Origin: Alcanivorax quisquiliarum
GTDB taxonomy: Bacteria > Pseudomonadota > Gammaproteobacteria > Pseudomonadales > Alcanivoracaceae
DNA: 64,000 bases
Direction of reading: 5' to 3'
Assembly (NCBI RefSeq): GCF_023051175.1
Contig: NZ_JALKII010000002.1
Coordinates: 248,001 to 312,000, forward strand
How positions within the stretch are numbered: the stretch's first letter is position 1; every line of letters begins with the position of its first letter. The notes under the pieces were generated by a model, which saw nothing but the letters and a program-made list of their open reading frames with translations, had not been told where the DNA came from and ran no database searches. This document shows, piece after piece, positions 1-7,545 of the stretch. A program made the translations under genes and the position numbers.

Positions 1-1
1 A

Positions 2-604
2 GGCCTTGAGTGCGCCAACCTGGGCATGCAGGTGTTCGGTGGCCATGGCTATATTCGTGAGCACGGCATGGAGCAGATTGCCCGTGATGCCCGCATCAGC
101 ACGCTGTACGAAGGCACCACCGGCATTCAGGCACTGGATCTGCTTGGTCGCAAAGTACTGCTGATGACCCGTGGCAAGTGTGTGCGGGAGTTCAGCCAGA
201 AGCTGGTGGATTTCGGCACCCGCAACATGACCAACGCCAAGCTGCGGCCATATGCCTGGAAGCTGCTCAAGATTGCAGCGCAGTGGAATTACCTGACCAC
301 GCGTATCATGCTCACTGCGGCCAAGAACCGCGATGTGGTGAGCACCGCCAGTGTCGATTTCCTGATGTATTCCGGCTACGCCATGATGGCCTACTTCTGG
401 GCGGTGATGGCTGCCACGGCACAGGACAAGATCGCCAACGGCGGCGAGCAACCTGAAGAGTTCTACCAGGCCAAGCTGGCCACCGCAGAGTTCTACTTTG
501 AGCATATGCTGCCGCAAGCCAAGGCTCATGCAGACAGCATGCTCAAGCCGACCAAGGTGATGATGCAGCTCAAACCGGAGCACTTCTCGTTCGATTACGA
601 GTAA
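2..604 (+). CDS. Acyl-CoA dehydrogenase, C-terminal part (5' end outside window)
   Basis: FAD-dependent alpha,beta-dehydrogenation of acyl-CoA, the first step of beta-oxidation. The reading frame is open from the first bases of the window, so the gene starts upstream. The visible 200 residues hold the end of the dehydrogenase domain, with GGHGYIREHG and the motif LYEGTTGIQALDLLGRK. The Glu of YEGT is the catalytic base position of MCAD-type enzymes. About 130 more residues follow, which matches the extra C-terminal helical domain of the roughly 600-residue acyl-CoA dehydrogenase subfamily. A strong terminator follows at 652. Substrate chain length cannot be read from this fragment. Confidence 0.9.
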   Translation, partial: GLECANLGMQVFGGHGYIREHGMEQIARDARISTLYEGTTGIQALDLLGRKVLLMTRGKCVREFSQKLVDFGTRNMTNAKLRPYAWKLLKIAAQWNYLTTRIMLTAAKNRDVVSTASVDFLMYSGYAMMAYFWAVMAATAQDKIANGGEQPEEFYQAKLATAEFYFEHMLPQAKAHADSMLKPTKVMMQLKPEHFSFDYE

Positions 605-956
605 ACATCCGCTACGAGCAAGCAGCAGCGAGCAGCAAGCGCTGCCCAGGCAAAGCGGGCGCCGGCACATCGGCGCCCGCTTTGTTTTGATGCCGGCCCG
701 CTATCAGCCATTCATGATTCACCAGATGTTCTTCGGCGATGCACACCCCGCTGGATGGAAACCCGCCTGTGCACTGCGACGCACCGCTCTCCTCGCCAAT
801 CCGTTGCCGCCTTGAGACGCCATTACAAGCACCCGATCCATGTGCCCGCCACCACACTGACCGTGCGGCCGTCGGCCAGCCCTCAGCCTGCATAGGCATT
901 TCGCGCAGGTTCATTTAGTCTTTGCCTTCATCCCGGCAGCCCAAGGGAGAGGGGCA
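605..956. other. Intergenic region with one terminator, otherwise empty
   Basis: Between the acyl-CoA dehydrogenase and the SDR gene. It holds the hairpin at 652-687 and the SDR ribosome binding site AAGGGAGAGG near 942. The open frame on the minus strand (612-914) has no family resemblance, no ribosome binding site and a composition typical of GC-rich chance ORFs. I see no other feature. Confidence 0.6.
652..687 (+). terminator. Rho-independent terminator after acyl-CoA dehydrogenase
   Basis: Perfect 13-bp stem, AAAGCGGGCGCCG paired with CGGCGCCCGCTTT, around the 6-nt loop gcacat, followed by GTTTT. It lies 47 bases after the stop codon of the upstream gene. Confidence 0.85.
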
Positions 957-1766
957 ATGTCTTACTATCAAGGCAAACGGATACTCATTACCGGCGCCGG
1001 TTCCGGCATTGGCGCGTTGCTGGCAGAGCAGCTCGGCCGCCAGGGCGCGGAAGTCATCGTTACCGGGCGGCGACGGGCACCGATCGAAAGCGTCGCCCGG
1101 CGCGTGCTGGCGGCTGGCGGGCAGGCCCATGCGCGGTTGCTGGATGTGAGTGTGCTGGAAGAGATCGATCCGTTCCGCAGACAGTTGCATGCCGACATCG
1201 GTACCATCGATATCCTGATCAACAATGCCGGTGTCGTCTTTGGCGGCCCCTTCGACGAAGTGCCATTGGCCGATCACTTGAACACCTTGCAAGTGAATAC
1301 GCTCGGGCTGATGGCGATGGCGCACGCTTTCATGGGCGATCTGCGTGCCGCGAGCCAGGGGCATCTGGTCAATATCGCCAGTGCCAGCGCCTATATCGGC
1401 CTGCCATTTGGCAGCACCTATGCTGCCAGCAAATGGGCCGTGCTCGGTTTTTCCGAGTCGCTGCGCCTGGAGCTGAAGGAGCGTCGTATCAACAATGTGG
1501 CGGTCACCACCGTCTGCCCCGGTTATATCAGCACCGGCATGTTCGAGGGTGCACGCACGCCGCTGCTTTCGCCCATGCTCACACCCGAACGAGTAGTGCG
1601 CTCGATCCTGCGGGGTATCCGGCAGCGGCGCCCGCTGGTGGTCGAGCCGCCCATGGTGCGCGGCATTGATTTGCTCAAGGGCGCGCTGCCCGGCCCCGTC
1701 TGGGATACGCTGGCAAAACGCTCCGGCATCGCATCGTCAATGAAATATTGGCAAGGCAAGCAATAA
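957..1766 (+). CDS. Short-chain dehydrogenase/reductase, candidate lipid reductase next to wax synthase
   Basis: Classical SDR of 269 residues. The NAD(P) binding motif TGAGSGIG is at residues 12-19, NNAG at 89-92, the catalytic Ser region at 142-144 and YAASK at 155-159 (Tyr155, Lys159). The TGRRR stretch after the second strand favours NADP(H). The start has a strong ribosome binding site, AAGGGAGAGG. It is 52 bases upstream of the wax ester synthase on the same strand, so the two are probably co-transcribed. By analogy with Acr1-type fatty acyl-CoA reductases, which are also SDRs, it may supply fatty alcohol or aldehyde chemistry to that enzyme. That role is inference: the protein lacks the extra length of Acr1, and many SDRs act on other substrates. 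Confidence 0.85.
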   Translation: MSYYQGKRILITGAGSGIGALLAEQLGRQGAEVIVTGRRRAPIESVARRVLAAGGQAHARLLDVSVLEEIDPFRRQLHADIGTIDILINNAGVVFGGPFDEVPLADHLNTLQVNTLGLMAMAHAFMGDLRAASQGHLVNIASASAYIGLPFGSTYAASKWAVLGFSESLRLELKERRINNVAVTTVCPGYISTGMFEGARTPLLSPMLTPERVVRSILRGIRQRRPLVVEPPMVRGIDLLKGALPGPVWDTLAKRSGIASSMKYWQGKQ

Positions 1767-1818
1767 CAAAAAACATGAATACGACAGATAGCAGCGATAG
1801 ATAGCAGAAGGAACTCCG

Positions 1819-3195
1819 ATGAAAGCTCTCACACCGGTTGATCAGTTGTTCCTGTGGCTGGAGCGCCGCCAGCAGCCGATGCACGTTGCCGGCCTGCAAC
1901 TGTTCAGCTTTCCCGAGGATGCCGGGCCGAAGTACGTCAGCGATCTGGCGCAATCCATGCGTGAGCACTGCTGCCCGGTGGCACCGTTCAACCAGCGTCT
2001 GCTGACGCGCTTCGGCCAGAATTTCTGGGTGGAAGACAAGCAATTTGATATTGACCACCACTTCCGCCACGAAGCACTGCCCAAGCCCGGCCGCATTCGC
2101 GAGCTGCTGGCACTGGTGTCGGCCGAACACTCCAACCTGCTTGATCGCGAGCGGCCGTTGTGGGAAGTGCATCTGATCGAAGGGATTCGTGGCCGCCGCT
2201 TTGCGCTGTATTCGAAGATCCACCACTCGGTGGTGGATGGAATTTCCGCCATGCGCATGGGTATGCGGGCGCTATCGACTGATCCCACCGAGCGCGATCT
2301 GCCGCCGGTATGGGCAAACACGCCCAAGCGCCGCGAGCGGATGCAGCTACCCGCCAACCCGGTGGCCGCCGTGAGCGGGCTGGCCCGGCTCACCGCCGGA
2401 GTCAGCAAACAGGTGGCCACGGTGCCTGCGCTGGCACGAGAGGTGTACCAGATGGCGCAAAAAGCGCGCCACGACCCGGATTACGTTTCGATCTTTCAGG
2501 CACCGCAAAGCATCATCAATCAGCGCATTACCGGCAGCCGGCGTTTTGCCGCGCAGTCTTATGACACCGAGCGCTTCAAAGCCATTGCCCGAGCGTTCCG
2601 CTGCACGCTGAACGATATTGTGCTGGCCGTCTGCGGCAGCGCCCTGCGCGAATATCTGATCAGCCAGAACGCGCTACCCGACAAACCCCTGGTCGCCATG
2701 GTGCCGATGAACCTGCGCCAGGACGACAGCGCCGGCGGCAACCAGATTGCCATGATCCTTGCCAATCTGGGCACGCATATCGCAGATCCGACCAACCGCC
2801 TGCGCACCATCAAAGCATCGGTAGAGGAAGCGAAAACCCGTTACAAGCAAATGACGCCGGCGGAAATTCTCAATCTCACCGCGTTGATGCTGGCACCGAC
2901 GGGGCTTAATCTGCTGACCGGGCTGGCGCCGGAATGGCGAGCTTTCAACGTCATCATTTCCAACGTGCCGGGGCCGAAGGAACCGCTGTACTGGAATGGC
3001 GCCAGGCTGGAGGGCATGTACCCGGTATCGGTGGCGCTGAACCAGATTGCCCTGAATATCACGCTCACCAGTTATATCGGCCAGCTGGAGTTCGGCATCA
3101 TCGGCTGCCGCCGCACGCTGCCCTCGATGCAGCGGCTGCTGGATTATCTGGAGCACGCCCTCCGCGAGCTGGAGATTGCTGCCGGGTTGAAATAA
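1819..3195 (+). CDS. Wax ester synthase/acyl-CoA:diacylglycerol acyltransferase (WS/DGAT)
   Basis: Bifunctional acyltransferase that joins acyl-CoA to a fatty alcohol (wax ester) or to diacylglycerol (triacylglycerol) at the inner face of the membrane and on lipid inclusions. Length is 458 residues, the usual size for AtfA-type enzymes. The catalytic HHxxxDG motif is HHSVVDG at residues 135-141. The N-terminal LTPVDQLFLWLERRQQPMHV region and the C-terminal NVPGP motif (about residue 382) are also typical. The ribosome binding site is AAGGAACTCCG. It follows the SDR gene. Alcanivorax genomes usually carry more than one such gene, so I do not assign atfA1 or atfA2. Confidence 0.95.
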   Translation: MKALTPVDQLFLWLERRQQPMHVAGLQLFSFPEDAGPKYVSDLAQSMREHCCPVAPFNQRLLTRFGQNFWVEDKQFDIDHHFRHEALPKPGRIRELLALVSAEHSNLLDRERPLWEVHLIEGIRGRRFALYSKIHHSVVDGISAMRMGMRALSTDPTERDLPPVWANTPKRRERMQLPANPVAAVSGLARLTAGVSKQVATVPALAREVYQMAQKARHDPDYVSIFQAPQSIINQRITGSRRFAAQSYDTERFKAIARAFRCTLNDIVLAVCGSALREYLISQNALPDKPLVAMVPMNLRQDDSAGGNQIAMILANLGTHIADPTNRLRTIKASVEEAKTRYKQMTPAEILNLTALMLAPTGLNLLTGLAPEWRAFNVIISNVPGPKEPLYWNGARLEGMYPVSVALNQIALNITLTSYIGQLEFGIIGCRRTLPSMQRLLDYLEHALRELEIAAGLK

Positions 3196-3399
3196 CCGGC
3201 AGCGCTGCTCTTGCCGTCTTGCCGTCCGCTCGCCCACTGGCGTCCGGTTTTCAACGCCGCCGAGAACTGGTGCGCCGAAAGTCCATACGCGCCAACCGAC
3301 TGTGCAACGCGGCGCCCTGGCCTCGGGCGCCAACGCAAAACCTTGGCCACCCTTGGCAACGGCAAGGCGAAACCTTGTGCGCTCGCCCGTCAGTTGCCG

Positions 3400-4140
3400 T
3401 CAGGTTTTCGGCCGGAACACGTCCATGATATCCATCGGCAACGGGAACACGATGGTGGAGGCGTTCTTGTTCGACATGTCATTCATCGTTTGCAAATAAC
3501 GCAGCTGCAAGGCACCCGGTGAAGCCGCCATGATGTTGGCCGCCTCCACGAGTTTTTCTGCTGCCTGCTGTTCGCCTTCTGCGTGAATGACTTTAGCCCG
3601 CCGCTCCCGCTCGGCCTCCGCCTGGCGGGCAATGGCGCGAACCATGCTCTCGTTGAGATCAACGTGCTTGATTTCCACGTTCTGCACCTTGATGCCCCAG
3701 CTATCGGTTTGAGCATCGATGATCTCCTGAATATCGGCGTTGAGCTTGTCACGCTCGGAAAGCATTTCATCCAGATCGTGCTTGCCGAGCACCGAGCGTA
3801 ACGTGGTCTGCGCAAACTGGCTGGTGGCGGAATAGTAATCTTCCACCTGAATGATGGCCTTCTGCGGATCGACAACACGAAAGTACAGCACTGCACTCAC
3901 ACGGACGGTGACGTTATCCCTGGAGATCACATCTTGGCTGGGCACATCCAGCGTGATGATGCGCAGATCCACCCGCACCATCTGCTGCACGCCCGGAATG
4001 ACTATCACGATGCCGGGACCTTTCACCGCCTGAAAGCGGCCAAGGAAGAACACCACGCCACGCTGGTATTCCGGCAATACTCGCACCGACATGGCGATCA
4101 GGCCGAGCAGAAAAAGAAGTGGGGTGAGATAGGCAACCAT
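3400..4140 (-). CDS. Slipin (stomatin/SPFH-family membrane protein)
   Basis: Membrane-anchored band 7/SPFH protein of 246 residues. One N-terminal membrane segment ([19 protein letters not shown]) precedes the SPFH domain with [14 protein letters not shown] and VIIPGVQ-like sequence. The later part is an Ala/Glu-rich helical region ([19 protein letters not shown]) that oligomerises in this family. I chose ATG at 4140 because AGGAGG lies 8 bases ahead; the upstream TTG at 4146 would overlap it. The gene starts 2 bases after the stop of nfeD, so they form one operon. Slipin-NfeD pairs are known partners in membrane quality control, with the NfeD protease cleaving the slipin C-terminus in archaeal homologues. 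Confidence 0.93.
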   Translation of the reverse strand: MVAYLTPLLFLLGLIAMSVRVLPEYQRGVVFFLGRFQAVKGPGIVIVIPGVQQMVRVDLRIITLDVPSQDVISRDNVTVRVSAVLYFRVVDPQKAIIQVEDYYSATSQFAQTTLRSVLGKHDLDEMLSERDKLNADIQEIIDAQTDSWGIKVQNVEIKHVDLNESMVRAIARQAEAERERRAKVIHAEGEQQAAEKLVEAANIMAASPGALQLRYLQTMNDMSNKNASTIVFPLPMDIMDVFRPKT

Positions 4141-4142
4141 AA

Positions 4143-5552
4143 TCAATCCTCCTTGCGTGATACTGAGCCAGCCACACCGGCCGGCTCAACGTGCAGGCGC
4201 AGCCCTTCGACAGCGACAACGCGTAATTTGTCTCCTTCACGTACCGGCACGGCAGCGCTCGCCAGCCAGGATTCCCCCATCACACGCACGCGGCCGTCGC
4301 CATCGAAATCGCCCAGCGCCACCGCCGTCGCACCGACCAGCGCTTCCTCTCCGGTTTGCGGCGGCCGGCGCCGCAGCGACCACAGCCGTGTCATGGTCCA
4401 TAGCATCAGGCCGGCCGCCACCAGCGCCACGCCTCCGATCAGCGGCAGCGATACCGCAAGGTGTGCATCGTCCATCAGAATCACCGAGCCAAATACGAAA
4501 GAGACAACCCCGCCAATACCGAGCGCACCAAAGCTGGGCAAGAATGCCTCGCCAATGATGAACAACAGGCCGAGCACAATAAGCGCCAGGCCGGCGTAGT
4601 TCACCGGCAGCACCTGAAAGGCGTAGAGCGCCAGCACGAGGCAAATCGCGCCGATCACGCCGGGATAAATATTGCCAGGGCTGGCGAGTTCGAAAATGAT
4701 GCCGTAGAAGCCTACCAGCATGAGGAAATAAGCAATGTTCGGATGGGTGATGACCGCCAGCAATTGATGACGCCAGTCTGGCTCGATATTCACCAACGCA
4801 ACGTCGGAAGTCGCCAGGATGCGCGCGTCGTTATTGATCGTGACCTCGTAGCCATCCAGCTGCGCCAGCAAATCGGGCAGATCACGGGCGACAATATTCA
4901 CCACGCCCTGCTCCAGCGCCTCCGCCGCCGTAAGGTTGACCGCGTCGCGCACCGCTCGCTCCGCCCAGTCGGCGTTACGCCCGCGCCGCTCTGCCAGACC
5001 GCGGATATACGCCACGGCGTCTTCGAGCACCTTGCGCTCCATCGCCGTGCCGCCGCGACGCTTGCCTTCATCATCAGGCTCGCTGTCGGCTTCTTCTGTT
5101 TCCGGCTGCCCCGGCATACCGCCAATCTGCACCGGCGTGGCCGAGCCCAGATGCGTGGCCGGGCTCATGGCGGCAATATGGGTGGCATACATCAGATAGG
5201 TGCCGGCACTGGCCGCGCGTGCACCACCGGGGCTGACGTAGCCCACCACCGGCACTTCGCTGGCGAGGATGGCGCGCACCATATCGCGCATGGCGGTGTC
5301 CAGCCCGCCGGGTGTGTCCAGCCGCATGACCACCAATTGCGCCTGATGCTCGGCCTGCGCTTGTGCCAGCGCACGCTGAAAGTAATCGCTGGTCGCCGGC
5401 CCGATCGGACCATCTACCGTGAGCACCACGACTGGCGCCGGCGCCGCCGCCCGCACCGCCAGCCCGGCTAACGCCAGCAGTGCGCCAACACCAAGGCAAT
5501 ACAGGGCAAACAACGCACGGCGACGGGAAACAGGGTGTCGGCTCAGGTTCAC
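4143..5552 (-). CDS. NfeD-family membrane serine protease (ClpP-like plus NfeD domains)
   Basis: Long-form NfeD of 469 residues. A signal or anchor helix at about 13-38 is followed by a ClpP-class serine protease domain, including [19 protein letters not shown] and [14 protein letters not shown], where the Ser of SAG is the likely nucleophile. Then come several membrane segments (about 280-400) and a C-terminal OB-fold NfeD domain. An acidic insert ([17 protein letters not shown]) sits in the protease part. The start is GTG with AGGAGG 7 bases ahead. It is the first gene of the NfeD-slipin operon. Substrate is inferred to be the adjacent slipin. Confidence 0.92.
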   Translation of the reverse strand: MNLSRHPVSRRRALFALYCLGVGALLALAGLAVRAAAPAPVVVLTVDGPIGPATSDYFQRALAQAQAEHQAQLVVMRLDTPGGLDTAMRDMVRAILASEVPVVGYVSPGGARAASAGTYLMYATHIAAMSPATHLGSATPVQIGGMPGQPETEEADSEPDDEGKRRGGTAMERKVLEDAVAYIRGLAERRGRNADWAERAVRDAVNLTAAEALEQGVVNIVARDLPDLLAQLDGYEVTINNDARILATSDVALVNIEPDWRHQLLAVITHPNIAYFLMLVGFYGIIFELASPGNIYPGVIGAICLVLALYAFQVLPVNYAGLALIVLGLLFIIGEAFLPSFGALGIGGVVSFVFGSVILMDDAHLAVSLPLIGGVALVAAGLMLWTMTRLWSLRRRPPQTGEEALVGATAVALGDFDGDGRVRVMGESWLASAAVPVREGDKLRVVAVEGLRLHVEPAGVAGSVSRKED

Positions 5553-5914
5553 AGCGGGCCCTCCTGTACGGCTTTGGCCAGATCGGGGCGGTCACGCGGC
5601 CCTGTTGCCAGGGCATTGCGCCACAGCCGAGAAAATCGGTGACCGCTGATGTCGTTCAGCCTCCACCGGAAATCCCTTATAGGACAAGGCTATACAGGCC
5701 GCCGTTTCACCACAAGCGGCATTCTGAGAAGAGCTTGACACGGGCATAAAAAAACACTGGCACAGCCTCAGGAAACCGCGTAAGGTGGCCAAAGCTGCAG
5801 AAGGAAGGCAGTGGATGTTTTGGTCGTTCCCGCCGTGTTACCTCCTCAACGCCCCAATCCCCGAAGACTGCACGCCACATACGATTTTTATTGGTTTTCT
5901 GAGGTATAGATTCA
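5553..5914. other. Divergent intergenic region: nfeD promoter side and csp leader
   Basis: About 360 bases between the divergent nfeD and cold-shock genes. The part next to csp is AT-rich (near 5880-5914) and could be a long 5' leader of the type found on cspA-like mRNAs. TTGACA occurs at 5735-5740 but no convincing -10 follows at the right distance. No coding sequence is supported. Confidence 0.5.
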
Positions 5915-6115
5915 ATGGCTACCGGCACTGTTAAATGGTTCAACGAGTCCAAGGGTTTTGGTTTCATTACTCAGGACGACGGCGGCGCAGATGTGTTCGT
6001 ACACTTCAGCGCAATTCAGGGCTCCGGTTTTAAAACCCTGCACGAAGGTCAGAAAGTGACCTATGAAATCCAGCAGGGTCCGAAAGGCCCGCAAGCTGCC
6101 AACGTTGTTGTCTGA
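5915..6115 (+). CDS. Cold shock domain protein (CspA family)
   Basis: Small single-stranded nucleic acid binding protein of 66 residues, a single five-strand cold shock domain that melts RNA secondary structure and acts as an antiterminator or RNA chaperone. RNP1 is KGFGFI (about 13-18) and RNP2 is VFVHF (about 27-31). The ribosome binding site GAGG lies 10 bases ahead of ATG. It is monocistronic with a strong terminator. Whether it is cold-induced cannot be told from the protein; the long AT-rich leader is compatible with it. Confidence 0.96.
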   Translation: MATGTVKWFNESKGFGFITQDDGGADVFVHFSAIQGSGFKTLHEGQKVTYEIQQGPKGPQAANVVV

Positions 6116-6146
6116 TTTTTCAGGCCAGTAACCATGGCAAGCTAAG

Positions 6147-6176
6147 AAAAAGCCTCACTTCGGTGGGGCTTTTTTT
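6147..6176 (+). terminator. Rho-independent terminator of the cold shock gene
   Basis: Stem AAAAGCCTCAC / GTGGGGCTTTT (with one G-T pair) around the tetraloop ttcg, followed by a run of T. It also abuts the stop codon of the convergent GIY-YIG gene at 6179. Confidence 0.9.
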
Positions 6177-6178
6177 AT

Positions 6179-6520
6179 TTATTTGCGGCTGCTCCCGTAG
6201 CCGTCAAAGGCTGCGCTCGTCCCGGCTATGTCTGGCTGATTCTGGCTGATGTTGTCACCGACGAGCAGGCGGAGCTTTTGCTCGCGGCTGAAGCGTTTGA
6301 TTGCTGCCTCGCGCTGCTGCGCAGCACTGCGGCTGGCTGCCGTTTCGTGCCACACCAGCGTCACCGGGCGGCGTGCCCGGGTATAACGTGCACCCGCCGA
6401 CCCTGCATTATGCTGCGCCAGGCGCCGTGGTACATCTGTCGTGACACCGGTATAAAGGCTTCCGTCTGCACAGCACACCATGTATACATGCCATGACGCT
6501 GGCAGCGCTTTTTGTGTCAT
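6179..6520 (-). CDS. GIY-YIG nuclease superfamily protein (YhbQ/UPF0213-like)
   Basis: Small GIY-YIG domain protein of 113 residues. The domain shows WHVYMVCCADGSLYTGVTTD with Y-T-G in place of the canonical YIG, then RRLAQHNAG and ARYTRARRPVTLVW, the pattern of stand-alone bacterial GIY-YIG proteins (YhbQ family). The frame is open to 6598, but that start would overlap the divergent membrane gene at 6597. The internal ATG at 6520 fits the family's usual N-terminus better. The stop lies at the base of the cold-shock terminator. Function in cells is poorly defined; a structure-selective DNA nuclease role is known only for some relatives. Confidence 0.85.
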   Translation of the reverse strand: MTQKALPASWHVYMVCCADGSLYTGVTTDVPRRLAQHNAGSAGARYTRARRPVTLVWHETAASRSAAQQREAAIKRFSREQKLRLLVGDNISQNQPDIAGTSAAFDGYGSSRK

Positions 6521-6596
6521 TTTTACCGCTCGCAGGCCGTCCCTCCGAACAGTCCATGTTATCATTTCAGCCTCGGTCGCCATCAAGGAATGAGGC

Positions 6597-7001
6597 ATGA
6601 TCTCCTATCTCTACTGGTTTTGTGTCGCCGCACTGGTGTTTCTGGTGTTGTTCGGCCTGGGCGCCCGCCTGGGCAAATGGAAACCCGCAGCGATTCTTGC
6701 GGTCATTCTGGTAGTGCTGAGCACTTTGCTCTATTACTTCTATCTGGAGCAAATGTTCGTCAAGCGCTGGGGCGGCAGCATGGCGATCCGCGTACCGGCC
6801 GGCCAGCTGCATATGGGAGCGACCTGGAAGGGCGACAACCTGTGGATCCAGAACTACGACCCGCAAGAGAATGTATGTATATTTAGCGAATATGCACGGG
6901 GGAATCTACTGGAAGGCCGGGTTATCCTGAGGGACTGCAATCCAATGCTGCCCGCCTTTTCAGGCGCCAAACCGGAAGCCGTTACAGGTCCAGACTTATG
7001 A
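6597..7001 (+). CDS. Unknown inner-membrane protein
   Basis: 134 residues that I do not recognise. Two membrane helices occupy about 3-23 and 30-48 (LVFLVLFGLGARL; AAILAVILVVLSTLLYYFYL). A 75-residue C-terminal part follows with LWIQNYDPQENVCIF and a few Cys residues. The start has AAGGAATGAGGC ahead of ATG. The stop codon overlaps the ATG of the HopJ-family gene by 4 bases (ATGA), so they are translationally coupled. Confidence 0.75.
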   Translation: MISYLYWFCVAALVFLVLFGLGARLGKWKPAAILAVILVVLSTLLYYFYLEQMFVKRWGGSMAIRVPAGQLHMGATWKGDNLWIQNYDPQENVCIFSEYARGNLLEGRVILRDCNPMLPAFSGAKPEAVTGPDL

Positions 7002-7396
7002 CAACAACGACTGTTACCGACGCTCGACACCTGACTGAAGAAACGCTGTTGCAGATGCTCGAAAGCCATCCCGCAGAGATAGAGTTCGAGCAGGTCATGG
7101 CGGTAATCGATGCTCACTACGACTATACGCCCACTCGTTTTACCAACGGCATCAAGGGCGATCAGGTCATCAACAACCCAGGCGAGAACGAAGGCGCGTG
7201 CCGCATATTCGCGTTCGCCAAGCTGCACGATCTCAACACGGCACGGACGCTGGCATGCTTTGGGCGCTTCTATCGCAACGATGTGCTCGATCAGCTCAAT
7301 GGCCGCAATCACCCCAATATCCGGGTGTTCATGCGCCACGGCTGGAGCGGTATCCAGTTCGATGGCGAGGCGCTGGCGCCGAGAACGCCTGAGTGA
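6998..7396 (+). CDS. HopJ-type effector family protein (chromosomal)
   Basis: 132 residues matching the HopJ family, named from a Pseudomonas syringae type III effector but widespread in free-living proteobacteria. Diagnostic stretches are YTPTRFTNG, NPGENEGACRIFAFAKLH and CFGRFYRNDVL, followed by NIRVFMRHGW. There is no secretion system in the window and the upstream partner is a small membrane protein overlapping by 4 bases, so a housekeeping role is more likely than effector function. The biochemical activity is unknown. Confidence 0.88.
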   Translation: MTTTTVTDARHLTEETLLQMLESHPAEIEFEQVMAVIDAHYDYTPTRFTNGIKGDQVINNPGENEGACRIFAFAKLHDLNTARTLACFGRFYRNDVLDQLNGRNHPNIRVFMRHGWSGIQFDGEALAPRTPE

Positions 7397-7545
7397 TTAT
7401 TTGCGGGGGCCATGCATCGGCCCCCCGAAACCCCGTATAATCCCCTGCACCCCGATATGGATCGGCCCATCGTGCCGTGCTTGTCATGGCTACCCTGATT
7501 CCACGCTGGAGAATCTGATCTCCGGCCCGACGCAAAAAAAACTCA

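Noticed and set aside
612-914. 100-residue minus-strand frame after the acyl-CoA dehydrogenase
   Set aside because: No ribosome binding site, no recognisable domain, overlaps the terminator, composition typical of chance frames in GC-rich DNA.
5735-5757. TTGACA as the cold-shock gene promoter
   Set aside because: No -10 element at 16-18 bp; the next hexamer is TGGCAC.
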